Assembly: GCF_009389715.1 (NCBI RefSeq)
Contig: NW_024067666.1
Coordinates: 3,079,001 to 3,143,000, forward strand
DNA length: 64,000 bases
Reading direction: 5' to 3'
Source of the DNA: Phoenix dactylifera
Lineage: Eukaryota; Streptophyta; Magnoliopsida; Arecales; Arecaceae
Shown here: positions 23,232 through 35,464 of the stretch, piece after piece
Layout of the letters: every line of letters starts with the position of its first letter
Position numbering within the stretch: the first letter of the stretch is position 1
The notes under the pieces: model-generated
The model's input: the letters and a program-made list of their open reading frames with translations, nothing else
What the model was told of the DNA's origin: nothing
Database searches by the model: none
Program-made: the position numbers and the translations under genes

Positions 23232-26200
23232 AAACTGTTGACCTTTTCTTGTTCTAATTGTCTGAAGCAAGTTTTTTAGTTAAATTATATTTCCAGGAAC
23301 AAATCTTTTCAGAATATCAATATCCTTCTAATATTTTGGACAGTTTCTGAGCATCTTTTTTTTTTATATATTCGAAGGTTTTATCATTTCCCTTAAGTTT
23401 AAACCTGCATCCTTTAAGGCAATAATTTTTTTTCTTCATGTTTCTTTGTGTTCATGGATTTTTACACCAACAAGAATCCCCTTAACCTTTTAAATCATTT
23501 CTTCTTGAACAAAGAAACTTTGGACCTATGGTTTTTGTTTATCTTGCTGCTAACAAATCAAGAATTTTACGTTTTGCATAGCCTTAGCTACATCAATTGC
23601 CCAATATGGATTTAGAGTTCAAGCATAAATTAATTTTTCCCTATTATCTTTTTTATCATAATATCTTGCTTACACCATAGGTCCTTACAATGATGTAATG
23701 CAAACTCCTTTGTGCTTTCATATTTCATTTTCACTCATTTCATGGAGATTAACTACTGGTGATGTGCAGTGTAAAGCTGCGTGAGTTGACCTACTTGTTT
23801 TTTAAATGAACTGTTTTTTCCTAGTTGAGCCAGCAACTTCCAAACAACACCATTCATGCAGTAGGAAAATCTCAGCTAAAAGTTTTCTAGGAGTAATATT
23901 GAGATCACTTGCAGTAGGAAAATTCATGTTCTGATCTTTCTTTCTTTTATTACTATCAACTTGTTAATCCATTTCTTATATGACCATAAAAATAGCATTT
24001 GAATGGTTTTTATAGATCTTATCACCCTAACACTCCATGGAATTAAATATTGAACAATAAAATGACCAACCAATTTTTAGATGGTGAATTTTTCAACAGT
24101 AAATAAGCTGCAAAAACGTAGGATTACCTTACTATATCTAAGAATGCTTGGTTTGGTTTGAGTAGAAAGAGTATGTTAGAGGAAGATTGGAGTTTTGCAG
24201 ATGATAAAATGATAGAGACTTACTAAGATGCTATGATCAAGTGCCACATTGATTAGGAGAGGCTCTGAACAAGGTGTGTTAGGCTTTCTATTATTTGGAA
24301 CGGTCAAAAGAACGGGAACCTGGGAGGACCTAAATGTTACTTCTTGGAAATTATTAATGTAAAGCATTTTGTGATTGATTGAGACTGGTTAATTATAGTA
24401 ATCAAACGTACATCACACCTTGGTATATTTGAACATAATCATATGTTGGATGCCAACTAAGTGTCTTATTTGGTATATGCCCTGCAATTTGTATCATCAA
24501 GCAAATTTTAAATAAATATTGCACTATAATTTTAAGGAAACATATCTCTTTGTGTTTTCCCCTTTTGATATATGCTTTCATTCACAGTGTTTTTTTTCCC
24601 CAAATAATCCCCGATGTATTGGTAATGAACTCAAAATATGTTTCCATTTCCCTTTATATTGAGAGTATGTGAGCTATGCACCTTTTTGATAACAGTTATT
24701 TAACAATATAGTGATTGTTGCTGGTCGTGCTGCTTTTCATTGAAGAGTTTGCCATATGGTAGGAATGAATCATTGCTTAGTACATGTGATGGGATTCAAG
24801 ATTTTCTTACTGGGTGCTTAAACCTAATCCTGCAGTTGCTGCATCATGCTAAAATTAAAAACTAGTTGCTGGAATTTTTCTTTAAGGATGAAGGGGAAAA
24901 ACAGAAATTTGATTTTGCTTTTCTCTATCTGGAGTCAAATTAAGATTGCCTTGCATCATGTCATTTTGGAATATAATTATGGGTTAATAACCTAAAAGGC
25001 ATACACTTTAGTATGATTATGAGCAAATTTTAGATCAAGTATAACAATGTATCATTGACTTAGTCAAGTTGCATAATATTAACCTTAGAATTTCTTGAGC
25101 AGTTAGTTTACATTTTTGAATGTGATTGGATTGCATAATAAAGTCGATGGCACTATTTTATGCAATAAAATGCAGGCAGTGTGAGAAAATTTGCTTATAA
25201 TACTGTTAAAGATGTTCTAAGTTATCGACAAATGCAGTTAACTAAAAATTATGATGCATTGTAATGATTAGATTTAGGACTCAGTTTTTGTAAGTACAAT
25301 TTTTTTAACTTTTAAGGTCTCCAGCATATCAGTTGAAGTGTTGCTGATACAGGGGTAGGTGTATAGGAGTTGATTGGGATTAGGATAAGTGACAGTGGAC
25401 CTGAAAATATAGGATGAAGTTTCAATTAGGAGAATAATAAATGTTTCAGTTGATGACTGCTAGATAGACCATTAGATGACTATTCTGAGAATTATTGAAG
25501 TGCAGGAAGGATCAGGTTGTAGATCTAGTTTTTAGGATGTGTTAGGTTGATTGAAATAGTTAAGATTAAGGGACTAGCTTGTAAATATGAAGTCAATTTT
25601 GGAATAAGAGTTCCGTGAAGTTCTTTTTGGTCTCTGTTGATGTCTAGAGGGGCCTTATACCATGCTGCAGGGCCCAAAAAATGGAATTCTCTACATATAA
25701 AACCTCAGTAATGGGAAACTGGTTACTTTTGATGGGTCGTTAAATATATCTTGAAATAAAAGGCTTCTATATATTCCCCGTCAAAAATTATCTTTCTGGT
25801 TGTATAGAAATAATTTGCAGAACCTTACATATGGTAAAAAAGTGTGATTTTTGTTGCAGCTCCTATATGATTTCCTCTCAGTGCTCTTCTGTTTCAGCAT
25901 AGATTTTCCCATGGTAATGTAGGTGGTCTAATAGTTCTTTGGGTGTGTTGACTACTTGTACAACCAGATTCAGAGATAAAATCTTTGGTGATATATCCAC
26001 TTTTTTTCTAAAACTATAGTACTCTAGTATGGCATGATTTTCTAGATTCTCAAACGCGTTGACTTTTCATTTCAAGATTTTTTAAGAAGTAGCAGATAAT
26101 GCTTCTTTGAAATGCTAAGAAGTGAATGATCATTTTTAACAATTATTAGATATTCTATTAGTTAATAGGGTGCAAAAAATGAGAAAGATACTTGATTACC

Positions 26201-29200
26201 TAATCTTTGACTTTAAAACACTATGAAGGGCTCTGCTTGCTTGTTCTCCAACAGTCCCAAATGTGACTTGGCCTGATTTGATGTGTTTACATTTCACGAA
26301 CTGTTTCTCATGTCCAGCTTGATATTCCAAATCCTTCGTGTTCCAACCTTTATCTACATAGGCCTAGAGGAATCTTTTACCTGTCTATATGCTGTGAGAA
26401 GAACCATGAACGATTCAAATGAAATCAAAAAAAAAATGAACTACTCAACAAACTAGTACACTTTGTATGACTGACAGTTAGGCCCCATCTATATGGTCTT
26501 TCATATAGTCTACAATACTAGCAACATATAAAAAGGGGAACCACAGCATCTTTAACAAGGCAGTTGTTTTTTCTTTTTAATTTATTGGTGCTAAGACTCA
26601 AGCTGTATGGCCCACATGCTGTCATGCGAACCATTCTAATTGAACCAAGAAAAAATCTCAACAACTCACTTGGAGAAGTACACATGTATTTGCACATTAA
26701 ACATTTTTACACATGCATTCTATCGAGTGTGGAGTGCATTCATGAGCTCTCTGTTTGCAGCTTCTATATTCTCAATATAATGTTGTCATTTACATTACTT
26801 ACACTCGGATTCTTCTCTAATCAAGGTACGCCATACCATATCGAACCGAGCGGTACGGAGTGTGCCGAATCGAGCGGTACAGAGCGTGCCGTATTGTATA
26901 GGTTCAGTATCGGTATGCAGTGCAAGGGGCGTACACCGAACCAGCCTCCATACTGGGCATACTGACACAATAATAGGGTGATACCAGTATGGGCCCCGGT
27001 ATCGAGATGGCGTACCTTGTCTCTAATACTCATGAAAATTCAATGATGAAATTTTTGCTCAAGTCATCTATAAGTTCAAAGGCTTCTTTGATATATGTTT
27101 CTATGTTGTAACTTTAATTTGTGCTGTTGAAGCTTATCAATAACCTATCAAACATTGCCTCAACCAAGGTATGCTGGACCGGTACCGGTCGCCTACCGGA
27201 CCGGTTCGAGACCGGTTTGTATCGGAGCCGGTCCGGTGCGAACCGGTCTTTGTTCACGGACGCGAAATTTTTTTTTTTTTGGGTTCGTGGATGCGCCAGA
27301 GCTGGCCACAGTGCCACTCTGTGGCATTTATGGCCCGCGCGGGGCAGCGTGCTCGCACGTTGTCCGTGCGGGGTGGGGGAATCGCTCGCAGGGCGATTCC
27401 CAGTGCGGGGAATAGCGCCTGTACGGGGCGCTCTGCCCCAAGGTATAAAAAAAAATGGTACCGGTGCAAACTAGCCGGTACGAGACCGGTATGCAGCCGG
27501 TACGCATGCGTACCGGTCGGTACCATTCCGAAAATAACTGGAACTGGTATCCGGACAGCTGGAACTGGTATCCACGCTATCGGGGTACCGGTTCCAGGCC
27601 GGACCGGTCCGTACCGGGCTGAACCGGCCGGTACGGACCGGTTCGGCAGACCATGGTACTCTCAACTATTTGGATTAGTTGATATATGATGACTTAAAAA
27701 TAATTTTTATTTTCACAAAGCATTTTTTAACCCTGTAAATATTACATTATTGCATGCATATACAAAGATACACAACCATTTTGCTGATTTCTTTTTTGAG
27801 GCTCAGACAATCTGACACCTGGTACTGGTGTTCAAGACAATCAGTTTGTAAACCCCTTTTCTCCATGGTCGGTGATGTCATTTTTTTAAAAAAGGTTTTT
27901 TTCCCTTCATCATTCTATATCACTATACTTTTTCAGCACTCAACTTATTTTGTTTTACTCTCTGCAGGCAATTTTTTTAGGATACGCAGTGCCTTTGCGT
28001 TTGGGGCCAAAAAGCTGGCAAGGTTACTAGAGTGTCCAAAAGAGGACCTGATTGCCGAAGTAAATCAGTTCTTCATGAACACATGGGAGAGACATGGCAG
28101 TGGCAATCGACCTGATGCTCCTTCCCCAAATTCGCGGCACTCGCGACCTTTAAGAACTGTTCCATATGAAGAATCCAACAGTTCCAGAATCACTTCAAGC
28201 ACCAAGAAAAAGAATGAAAAGGTTGTTTTGCCCGCTACACATGATTGTCAGACTGATGGTGCTCTTCCTTTTTATGACAACTTTTCTCAGATTCAAAAGA
28301 CCATTAACCAACACTCTCAGAATGTACATAGGACAAGTATGACATCTGCAATTTTGCGTACACAGAGCCAGAAAAGTTATGGAATGCAGAATAGTTCTAG
28401 GGTTTCCGATCACATTGAAAAGAATAATGGTTCCAGAGAATTTGTTCCAGCTGAAAAGAGTCAGAAACCTTTGAAGCCTGATCACTATGTGAATTATCCG
28501 GGGGGACCAGGCAGGTTTCATTTTGCGAGGACACACTCGAGTCCCGAGCTGACTGACACATCTTCTGAAGTTTTGTCTCGAGGGAGCCGTAACAAAGTTC
28601 CTGAAACAGGCAATAACTTGATTGCCACAGCAAGGTTAGATCATGGCAGTAGAAGAAGGTACTCGGGTTTTGATGTTTCAAGGAGTCGATATGCAAAATC
28701 TTTTGGTGACCCGTCATCTTCAAGGCACTGTTCGTCCCAGCAAAGTCTTGAAGCTGCTGATTCAAATAATGTTTCAAACACTTATCAAGATGATGTTGGC
28801 TTCGCAAACATTGTGGAAGAACATTCATCTGTGTCTGAGGCCTTGGAGATGCACCAGGAAGAGCAGGATTTGGTTAATATGATGGCATCTTCCACTGTAC
28901 ATAATTCAATTGGGCAGGTTCAAATGCCAATTCATTTTAGTTCTCCTCATCAACCTTTTCCGTTACCTTCCTCTCTTCTAGCTTCAATGGGTTATAGTCA
29001 GAGAAATTTGGCAGGTTCTGTTCCCACTAGTTTTCCTGTGATTGAGTCTCCACGGTCATCTGATATGCCGTTTCGTCAAGGCTTTGTTTCCTCACCTTTG
29101 TCGCCTTATTTCCTAACCGCCGGCTTCAATTTGAACTCAGAATACACGGTTGACCCTAGTAATGAGAGTTGTGGCATGACAGAAATGAACCCAGAGGAAA

Positions 29201-32200
29201 GTGGTGGCTATTTGCATGAAGATGATCCTCGATCTGATCAGGGGTTTGACCCCAGAAATGGAGATTTCCAGGTGCCTCATTCAGATGACAATCAGCAGGA
29301 AATTCTAGGGGGATTTAACTATGTTTCTTCATCACAAACCAGTAATTCTGGTCCTTTTATACCAGGACACCACAAATTTGCTAGAGAAAATAGTGTAGTA
29401 AGTGAAGAACACACTGGTGCTTTCCAGAATCAAACTGGTACAGGCAATGATACTTACTCTAGTGACAGGAATGGATATATGACGTACATTCCTGCCTCAC
29501 AGGCTAGTCCTCCCAGGAGCAAATCAGCCTCTGAAAGTTCATCCGATGGATCTGCAAAAACCTCCAGGTCATCTAGGGATAAACGAGGAAGAAGAACCGC
29601 CTCTCCTGCAGTTCTGACATCATTGTACAGGGAATCAAAGAGCGAGTGGCAGCTGGAGGGCTCATCTAATCATTCTTCAGCATTGGTAGATGATGAGGCT
29701 TCACCACATGCTAGACCCCATCAGTTATCTGGATATGAACCAGCAAAAATAAGTGGATCAGAATCTGTGATTCCTGTTGCACCAATGATTGTCAATGGCT
29801 CAGGACAGAGGGTTATGGATAACTCTGGGGTCATGCCATTTGCATTTTATCCTACTGGTCCACCAGTTCCATTTTTAGCCATGTTTCCAGTATGTAATAT
29901 GCCACCTGCGACAGGCAGTTCTGATGGATTAATTAACCAATTTGACAGGGATGAAAGACTGGATCATGGTCGTATAAATCCATGTGATCAGAATCATGAT
30001 TCAGCAGAAAACCTTGATCAGTCCGAGTCTCAAGTGAGCTCGAGTGCTTTCAGAAGTGCTGATCCTGAGCCCCCTGAGGAGCATAAGTCTGATATTCTCA
30101 ATGGTGACATTCTTAGCCATTGGCAAAATCTGCAATATGGGCGGTCATGCCAGAACACTCGTTACCACGAGCCTTTTATGCACCAATCTCCTGTTATGGT
30201 ACCACCAATATACCTGCAAGGTCATTTTCCATGGGATGGTCCTGGTAGACCACTGACAGCCAATGCAAACATCTTAACACAGATTATGAGTTATGGCCCC
30301 TGCCTAGTTCCCGTTACACCTATGCAGCCAGGTCCTCATAGGACTTCCGATGTTTTCCAGCATTTTGGGGATGAAGTCCCTAGTTACCGTGGTGGTACTG
30401 GAACCTATCTGCCAAATCCTGTAAGTATATATCTCAAGATCTATATTGCTTGTTAATTGATAAAGGCATAATTATGCCTGTTTGTGGTGTCATTATCTGA
30501 CTGAAGGACAGAAAGCGGATTCCCCTTCCACCCAGAGAGAGAGAGAGAGGGGGAGAGATTGGGTTCTTTTCATCTTGAAATTGAGGCTATGAAGTCAGTC
30601 AAGAAACAAGTCATGAGCAAGGACTCTTTTGACTAGAATAAGTGGCCTGACGATGCTTCTTCCTTCTCGCTCTCTCTCTCAACTTTTGTCTTTATTAAGA
30701 ATGCTGGAGGTTTAAGAACCTCAAGTAACCAAATTCAATTCTGCTTCATTTTTTTAATTTATGTTACCTAATGGGACTCCTATCAACATGGGAAAGGGGC
30801 CATATAGGACCATATATAAGCCAGTCATTTCCTCTTTTAATCCAAGAGGGGTTATTTCCTTCTTTTTTTAAGAACTCATTTGAAGTTGGAAAGTAAGAGA
30901 TTCTTCTCTGTATGACTATGCAAATGGTACAATTTCTTTGACTCTGCTTGGTGGAGCTGCCAGTTATCTTCTTCAACAACCCCATTATTTGTTATAACAA
31001 TTTTTCCTTTTGGCATATTATAATCTTGTCTCACTGTGCTATTGCATTGTTTTGCTTAGGAGAGTCCATTTAGATGCATAGTTTGAATTTATTTTGATGA
31101 TTTATAATTATGCAGTGTGTTTTTTAGTGTTTTTGTATTTCTCAAATATGTTATAATTATCTATTGGCTTATATGTAGCAAAAACAAAGACAACTATCAG
31201 ATTTGTCGAGATCTGCTTTGTAGGATTTGTGGTCTTTGTTGTATAAAATCAGAATTCCATATATAGAAGAATATTGCAAGAGTTGTTTTTCATATGCACG
31301 TCAATACATGTCCAACAATAGTACTTTAGGCAGATAGGACAATTTAGGTTTCATCTATGGAAACATGAAGATCTTTTTGTACTTTCCACTATCAGCAATT
31401 GTCATGTTTTTGGCCTTGGGGATGTTTTTTTCTGCTTATTAGCCTGCTTTTCTAATAGAACCTGGAATTGTAGTATCCATTTTTAACCTCTGACTAGTTA
31501 TGATGCACGAGCTAATGCACATGTACCTAATAAAAGTACTTACTCATAAATAAAAGAAGGTATTTTTTTTACATATATAACATAGATTTTAAAGATTTTT
31601 TTTGTAAATGATTTGTAAAAGTGGTTTTAACTTTTTAGTCTCTAGATTCTCTACCCAACACCAACGGACGAAACCCTTCTCTTCTCTCCTAACTGCTCTA
31701 TCTCTTCTGATTCCCTCTCCCCAGCGCTGCTAAAACCCAAGATTGACACCAAGATGGGAGCTGAGACCCATCGTAAGTCATGAAGGGAATTGTGGGCCAA
31801 ACACACAAATTGGAACCATCAAAGATGTAAGATAATCCATCTCTTGTAGTTCTAATCAGTGCCCCTTCATTGCATCTTTCAACAGATTAGAACAAGCAAG
31901 AGGCTTGAGTCAGCCATTTCATTAAAATCAGATCGTTAGCATGCTTGAAAACTGTTTTATTAACCATCGGGAAGCTTCAGTGATAAAACTTTTTGACATT
32001 GCTGAACTCTGAGGTGTGCAAGTGGGAAACTCCTATTATTCTGTATATTAAAAAAAAGTCTCACTCTAGTTGAATCTGGTGGGCCTAGAAAAGAGTTTTG
32101 AATCAGATAAGACAGTCTTGAATCGGATTAAGATGCGTTTGCACAAGTTGGGAAAATTAGACTAGTGAGAAAGAGTTTTGGTATGAAAGAAACAAACTGA

Positions 32201-33821
32201 TGTTTCCTTATATTGGTTTTGAGGGAATAATCATGGGTAAACCTTGGAATATTTTAAGGATATTTTGGGAGAAAAGATATAATCAAGAATATTATAAGGA
32301 TATTTTGAGAAAAATATTTTAGTTACTATAAGCTTTTTACATAATATATTGCCAACAAACAGATACACTCTTGATCATATCAGTCGAGATTACAATTCCA
32401 TCAATCCATTTTTTTTAGGTGATCTATCGGTTGCATGTTATAATTATCGGGAAAACTTAGATATTATAAGGGTATTTTGGGAGAAAAGATATAACTGAAA
32501 ATATTATAGGGATATTTCGGGAGAGGGATATTCTGAGAGTATAAAAGTTTTCACATAAGATGTTGCCATACTTAGTTTTTAGGATACAGGAGGATGTTGT
32601 CTGTACCAGTAGGCTGATAATCAATCATATCTGTTGCAATGCTATAGGTGGAGAGTGGATATCATGTTATGAATTCCTTTTATATGCTTTGTTCACTCTC
32701 TGCCCATGTTACTTTTTGGGTTTCGGGGCATGACCTTGATATTTGGTTTGCGCTTTCTAAATGGCAAAACTTCATCAAGCTTGTCTTCTTTAGCCTTTGA
32801 AATCTTAGCACGAAACATACTTCTCGTTGGATCCGTTGCTATTTGTATGTCGTCTACACAGAAGATGGAGACAGATATAAGTCTCATCTTAAATTTTCTG
32901 TTTTCACGGTGATATCATGTCCAATGATTCTCATGAAAAGATCAGGTGCAAAATTTCATCTCTGACTGCTTATCTTTTCTCATTGTGATTTAATATTTTG
33001 GAGAACCATTATGCAGACAGATGAGCCTAAAGTCTATCATAACTTGATATGTCTGTGTATGTACATTCTTAAAGATGGTGATTTTGTAATTACTTGTGGT
33101 TTCAGAAATATTTTACTTGATCAGTTAGTAACATATTCCTCTCAAAATGCACTGTCGATCATGCTAGCACAGTAGCAGTTCCACTATTGTTGTTTAATTT
33201 TTGAAGGAATAAAACTCAAGTCATGGATGTGCTGTCTCTTTTGCCTGGCCAGAATTTTCTTGAACTTGATTTTCAGCCAAAGGCTCCACTCTTCTGGATC
33301 TCCACCTATAGTTTTCTTCTCTAAAAAAAATCTGTCATCCGTGCACAATACCATGCAGATCTTCTTTGTATAATTCCAATTTCATATGATTCTTTGATCA
33401 TCTATTAAGAAACTAGAAATGTTGCTGTTATTGTATACTAGAAACATGAATATTCGGCTGTAAACAATAATGTCATCCCTAGCTGAGACTTGTAACTGAT
33501 TTTGCTTTTCCCCTTCTCCAGAAAGTTTCATTCAGAGATCGACAGTCCAGTACAAGAAACCACAGAGGGAATTACAACTATGACCGGAATGACAGTGCTG
33601 ACAGAGAAGGCAGCTGGATCTATGCAAAATCACGAGCTGCCAATCGCAGCCGTGGTCGCACCCAAGCTGAGAAGCTCAGCTTACGGCCTGACCAATTTTC
33701 TACAACTGACAACCGAATTGACAGACCATTGGATCCACACAGGCATGAGCCACTTGCGTCGAACCAAGCCCAGAACAGATCTTTTGGGCTTGCAAACTCC
33801 TCACATAACTCACCAAATTAG
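13851..33821 (+). CDS. PAP/OAS1-type nucleotidyltransferase (At3g61690-like), tail truncated
   Basis: Exons are 13851-14081, 16567-16755, 21905-21997, 22121-22303, 22381-22483, 22569-22739, 27968-30420 and 33522-33821. All borders are GT-AG and phase-consistent, giving 1240 residues to the first stop. Residues 78-96 hold the polymerase-beta-type motif FGSVPLKTYLPDGDIDL, with G82-S83 and the metal-binding D94 and D96. VVDIS supplies the third Asp at about D154. Residues about 172-330 form the PAP/OAS1 substrate-binding part (KAWCYYESRILGAHHGLIS, HFNVIDPLR, NNNLGRSVSKG, FFRIRSAFAFGAKKLARLL). The huge seventh exon (residues about 324-1141) is Ser/Asn/Pro-rich and probably disordered. The family resembles non-canonical poly(A) polymerases; substrate and product are unknown. 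The catalytic part looks intact. Reading stops at TAG 33819-33821, short of the family tail (see the 33822-34793 entry). Confidence 0.88.
14082..16566 (+). other. Intron 1 of the nucleotidyltransferase gene
   Basis: 2485 bp running from GTGGGT to TTAG. It is mostly unique AT-rich DNA. Around 14640-14830 there is a CATG-rich fold-back stretch (listed separately). No coding content is recognised. Confidence 0.8.
14640..14830. repeat. CATG-rich fold-back stretch
   Basis: Many CATG/GCATGC words are arranged with inverted similarity between the left part (CGGTGCTGCATGCTAG) and the right part (CTAGCATGGTGCATGCCGAG). It resembles a decayed miniature inverted-repeat element. No clean target duplication was found. 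Confidence 0.35.
18789..18812. repeat. 24-base C homopolymer inside a TA/CATA/GT microsatellite block
   Basis: A run of 24 C (18789-18812) sits between ACATA/TACATA repeats (about 18700-18788) and TATGTATG plus a GT run (18843-18858). Length may be unreliable in an assembly. Confidence 0.9.
19160..19530. repeat. Diverged direct repeat in intron 2
   Basis: Two segments about 230 bp apart (from about 19167 and about 19397) share CATGTATT, GCAATTG, CTTGATACAT, GAGA and TTCTAGGCATTTT in the same order. Function unknown. Confidence 0.5.
20584..21226. mobile_element. Possible decayed member of the CAAGG/GGTACC element family (D)
   Basis: It begins CCAAGGTTTAGGTAT and contains GTACCAG/CCAGTAC-type words at both ends, with a CT-rich centre (about 20880-20960). 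The end is not clear and the flanks ATTCATAA and GTTCATTG match only partly. It is listed because three better members lie nearby. Confidence 0.25.
23175..23226. repeat. GT/GA compound microsatellite
   Basis: An uninterrupted GT run passes directly into a GA run of about 38 bases inside intron 6. Confidence 0.9.
26822..27019. mobile_element. hAT-type MITE, element A, with perfect TIR and TSD
   Basis: This 198-bp non-coding element has perfect 13-bp terminal inverted repeats: CAAGGTACGCCAT at the left and its reverse complement at the right. It is flanked by an exact 8-bp duplication, TCTCTAAT (26814-26821 and 27020-27027). An 8-bp duplication with short CA-starting termini is the signature of hAT transposition. 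The interior is rich in GGTAC, ACCGAG and GGTATCG words and would fold back on itself. It has no coding capacity and must rely on a transposase from elsewhere. Confidence 0.85.
27165..27658. mobile_element. ACCGGT/GGTACC-rich fold-back element B
   Basis: About 494 bp with ends related to element A. The left starts CAAGGTATGCTGGACCGG; the reverse complement of the right end reads TACCATGGTCTGCCGAACCGG minus its last base. Both arms are saturated with ACCGGT and GGTACCGG palindromes. The centre is very GC-rich, with small hairpins such as GGGAATCGC paired with GCGATTCCC. Flanks GCCTCAAC and CTCTCAAC agree at 6 of 8 positions, so the duplication is degenerate or uncertain. Non-coding. Confidence 0.6.
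30421..33521 (+). other. Intron 7 of the nucleotidyltransferase gene
   Basis: 3101 bp, GTAAGT to CTCCAG. It contains a GA microsatellite (about 30533-30557), a pyrimidine-rich stretch near 31640-31740 and a diverged direct repeat (32239-32568). No coding content recognised. Confidence 0.8.
32239..32568. repeat. Diverged direct repeat pair in intron 7
   Basis: Segments of about 115 bp at 32239-32354 and 32452-32568 share TATTTTGGGAGAAAAGATATAA, shown here in parts as TATTTTGGGAG and AAAAGATATAA, then GAAAATATTATA or GAATATTATA, and an end in ACATAA...TTGCCA. About 97 bp separate them. They could be paired terminal repeats of a small element, but no primer site is visible. Confidence 0.5.
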
Positions 33822-34793
33822 GCATATGGCATGTACCCAGTGCCCACAGTGAACTAAAATGGCGTGAGTCCAGTTAATCCTGCAGTTTCACCTGTTGTGA
33901 TGCTGTATTCATAATGAGCAAGTCATTGGGTATGGTTCACATGCTGAATCCCTTGAGTTTGGCTCTCTTGGTCCAGTCCATCTATCTGGTATGAACGAAG
34001 TATCATCATCTGATGATGTAAACCCAGTTAGGGAGTCATACGATCAGAGGCATGGCACGTATAAGGGAAGTTCTTCACGTTCTTTTCCAGATCATCCCTC
34101 TTCACCCCAGCTCCAGAGGTAGTTTCGGTTCTCATCACTTACTCATTTTTGCCATGTATTTTATTTGTTTGTAATCTATTTGGAAACAATTGTAAAATAC
34201 TGTTGCAAAATGCAAATAGGGATATCTCTATTAACAACAGATTCAACTAAAATGTCAAACATTGTTCATCCTGTAATGATTGATGAATGTGGACAGTTCA
34301 CAAGTACACTGGAATTGGATGGCTGGTTAAAGCATGTTATACTTGCTTCATATAAGTTATCCTATCAAACACAATGCATGGTCAGAACTTCTCAATAATT
34401 GTAGATAGAGATGCTAAATAATCCACTTCAATTTAAGAATTTGAATGATCTACCATAGCTCGAAAGTTAGCGTCTTTTTTTTTAAATAAAAAGTTTAAGT
34501 TTGTTAGAAATGATCTTGGAGTTAATGCTATACTTCTTGCAGATTCTCTCTTTAATTTTGATCAGTTTCCATTGCTTGTCATTCATTGGGATCGTTTATG
34601 TTGCTGCTAATTTATTGTCTTAACAGGGCACTTTAATTATTTTTCCAGATCAATGGTCCAGAGGAATTATCACTTGAAAGATGAGGATTTCCTGCCACAG
34701 TCATTTCCAAACCAGGGAGTTGGTGGTGGGGAGAACAACTATAACAGCAATCCTTCTCAATACCAATCATTCTTCTCCTCCCCTTACTCTTGA
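33822..34793 (+). pseudogene. Disabled C-terminal tail of the nucleotidyltransferase gene
   Basis: The rest of exon 8 (33822-34118) and a ninth exon (34649-34793, ending TGA) still read as the family tail (SSDDVNPVRESYDQRHG; then RNYHLKDEDF in exon 9, ending SSPYS). Reaching them is blocked by TAG 33819-33821, TAA 33855-33857 and a frame change around 33912-33914. The frame change is consistent with loss of 2 bases: 297 + 2 + 145 bases is 148 whole codons. The donor (CCAGAG then GTAGTT) and acceptor (TTTTCCAG) are intact. Either the tail has decayed or the consensus sequence is wrong here. Confidence 0.7.
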
Positions 34794-35421
34794 TCGAAGT
34801 GGGATTTATGATACTGATCTTCCTGTACATTTTGTTAGTGTACCTTAATATCCTATCCGTCTGGCATAGTTTTTGTATGTACGCTAGAAAATGATTCTTG
34901 ACCCACTCACTGTTTCACGGTATGACCAAGAAACGATGGCAGCGTAGAAAGGCGGAAAAAGTTTGCTTTTTCTTTCTAGGAATACATGGTAACATCTAAA
35001 AATGCTTCAGGACTAGATGTGTTAGCTGTTTGGGTGGACTTGTTATGTAGTTCATTCTAGGATTGCTATTTACAGTAGACTAGGTTCTTTAAACCAAGGT
35101 TTGCTAGTGCATTGTTTTCCTTGGCACTGATACTATAAATTTGGCAGAAATAAGTAGATGAAAAATTATTCTCTTGATGTGTTGAACTCTTTTTTTTTTT
35201 GGCATAGAAATATATAATCTTCTGAGTTGGAATTCTGTAAATTCTGGTACTTTCTATCTGCGATTAGTTTAATTATTTTCAGCCAACTCATGTCTAAGAC
35301 AGCCATTGTTATAGTTCTCATTTTTCAGTAATGTATGAGCTTAGCTTTTGTGTGCAACCAATGGTGCTGTCATTTGGTGCATCAAAACCTCACAAGCTAA
35401 TAACCCGCCACCCGACCCTGC

Positions 35422-35464
<43 letters not shown>

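Larger units (their letters stand above)
22740..27967 (+). other. Intron 6 of the nucleotidyltransferase gene
   Basis: 5228 bp, GTATTG to CTCTGCAG. It holds a GT/GA compound microsatellite (23175-23226) and two hAT-like elements (26822-27019 and 27165-27658). The rest is AT-rich with no recognisable gene. Frames read through the GC-rich element at 27165-27658 are artefacts of its composition. Confidence 0.8.

Noticed and set aside
27121..27689. Overlapping frames of 86-172 codons on both strands
   Set aside because: They read through the ACCGGT-rich transposable element and reflect its repetitive composition.
31640..31830. Pyrimidine-rich stretch followed by a short ATG frame in intron 7
   Set aside because: It looks like a gene leader, but the frame closes after a few codons and nothing follows.
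32693..32887. Minus-strand frame with CVDD, resembling a reverse transcriptase YVDD box
   Set aside because: No other reverse transcriptase motif is nearby, the frame is short and it lies in an intron; probably coincidence or an undetectable relic.
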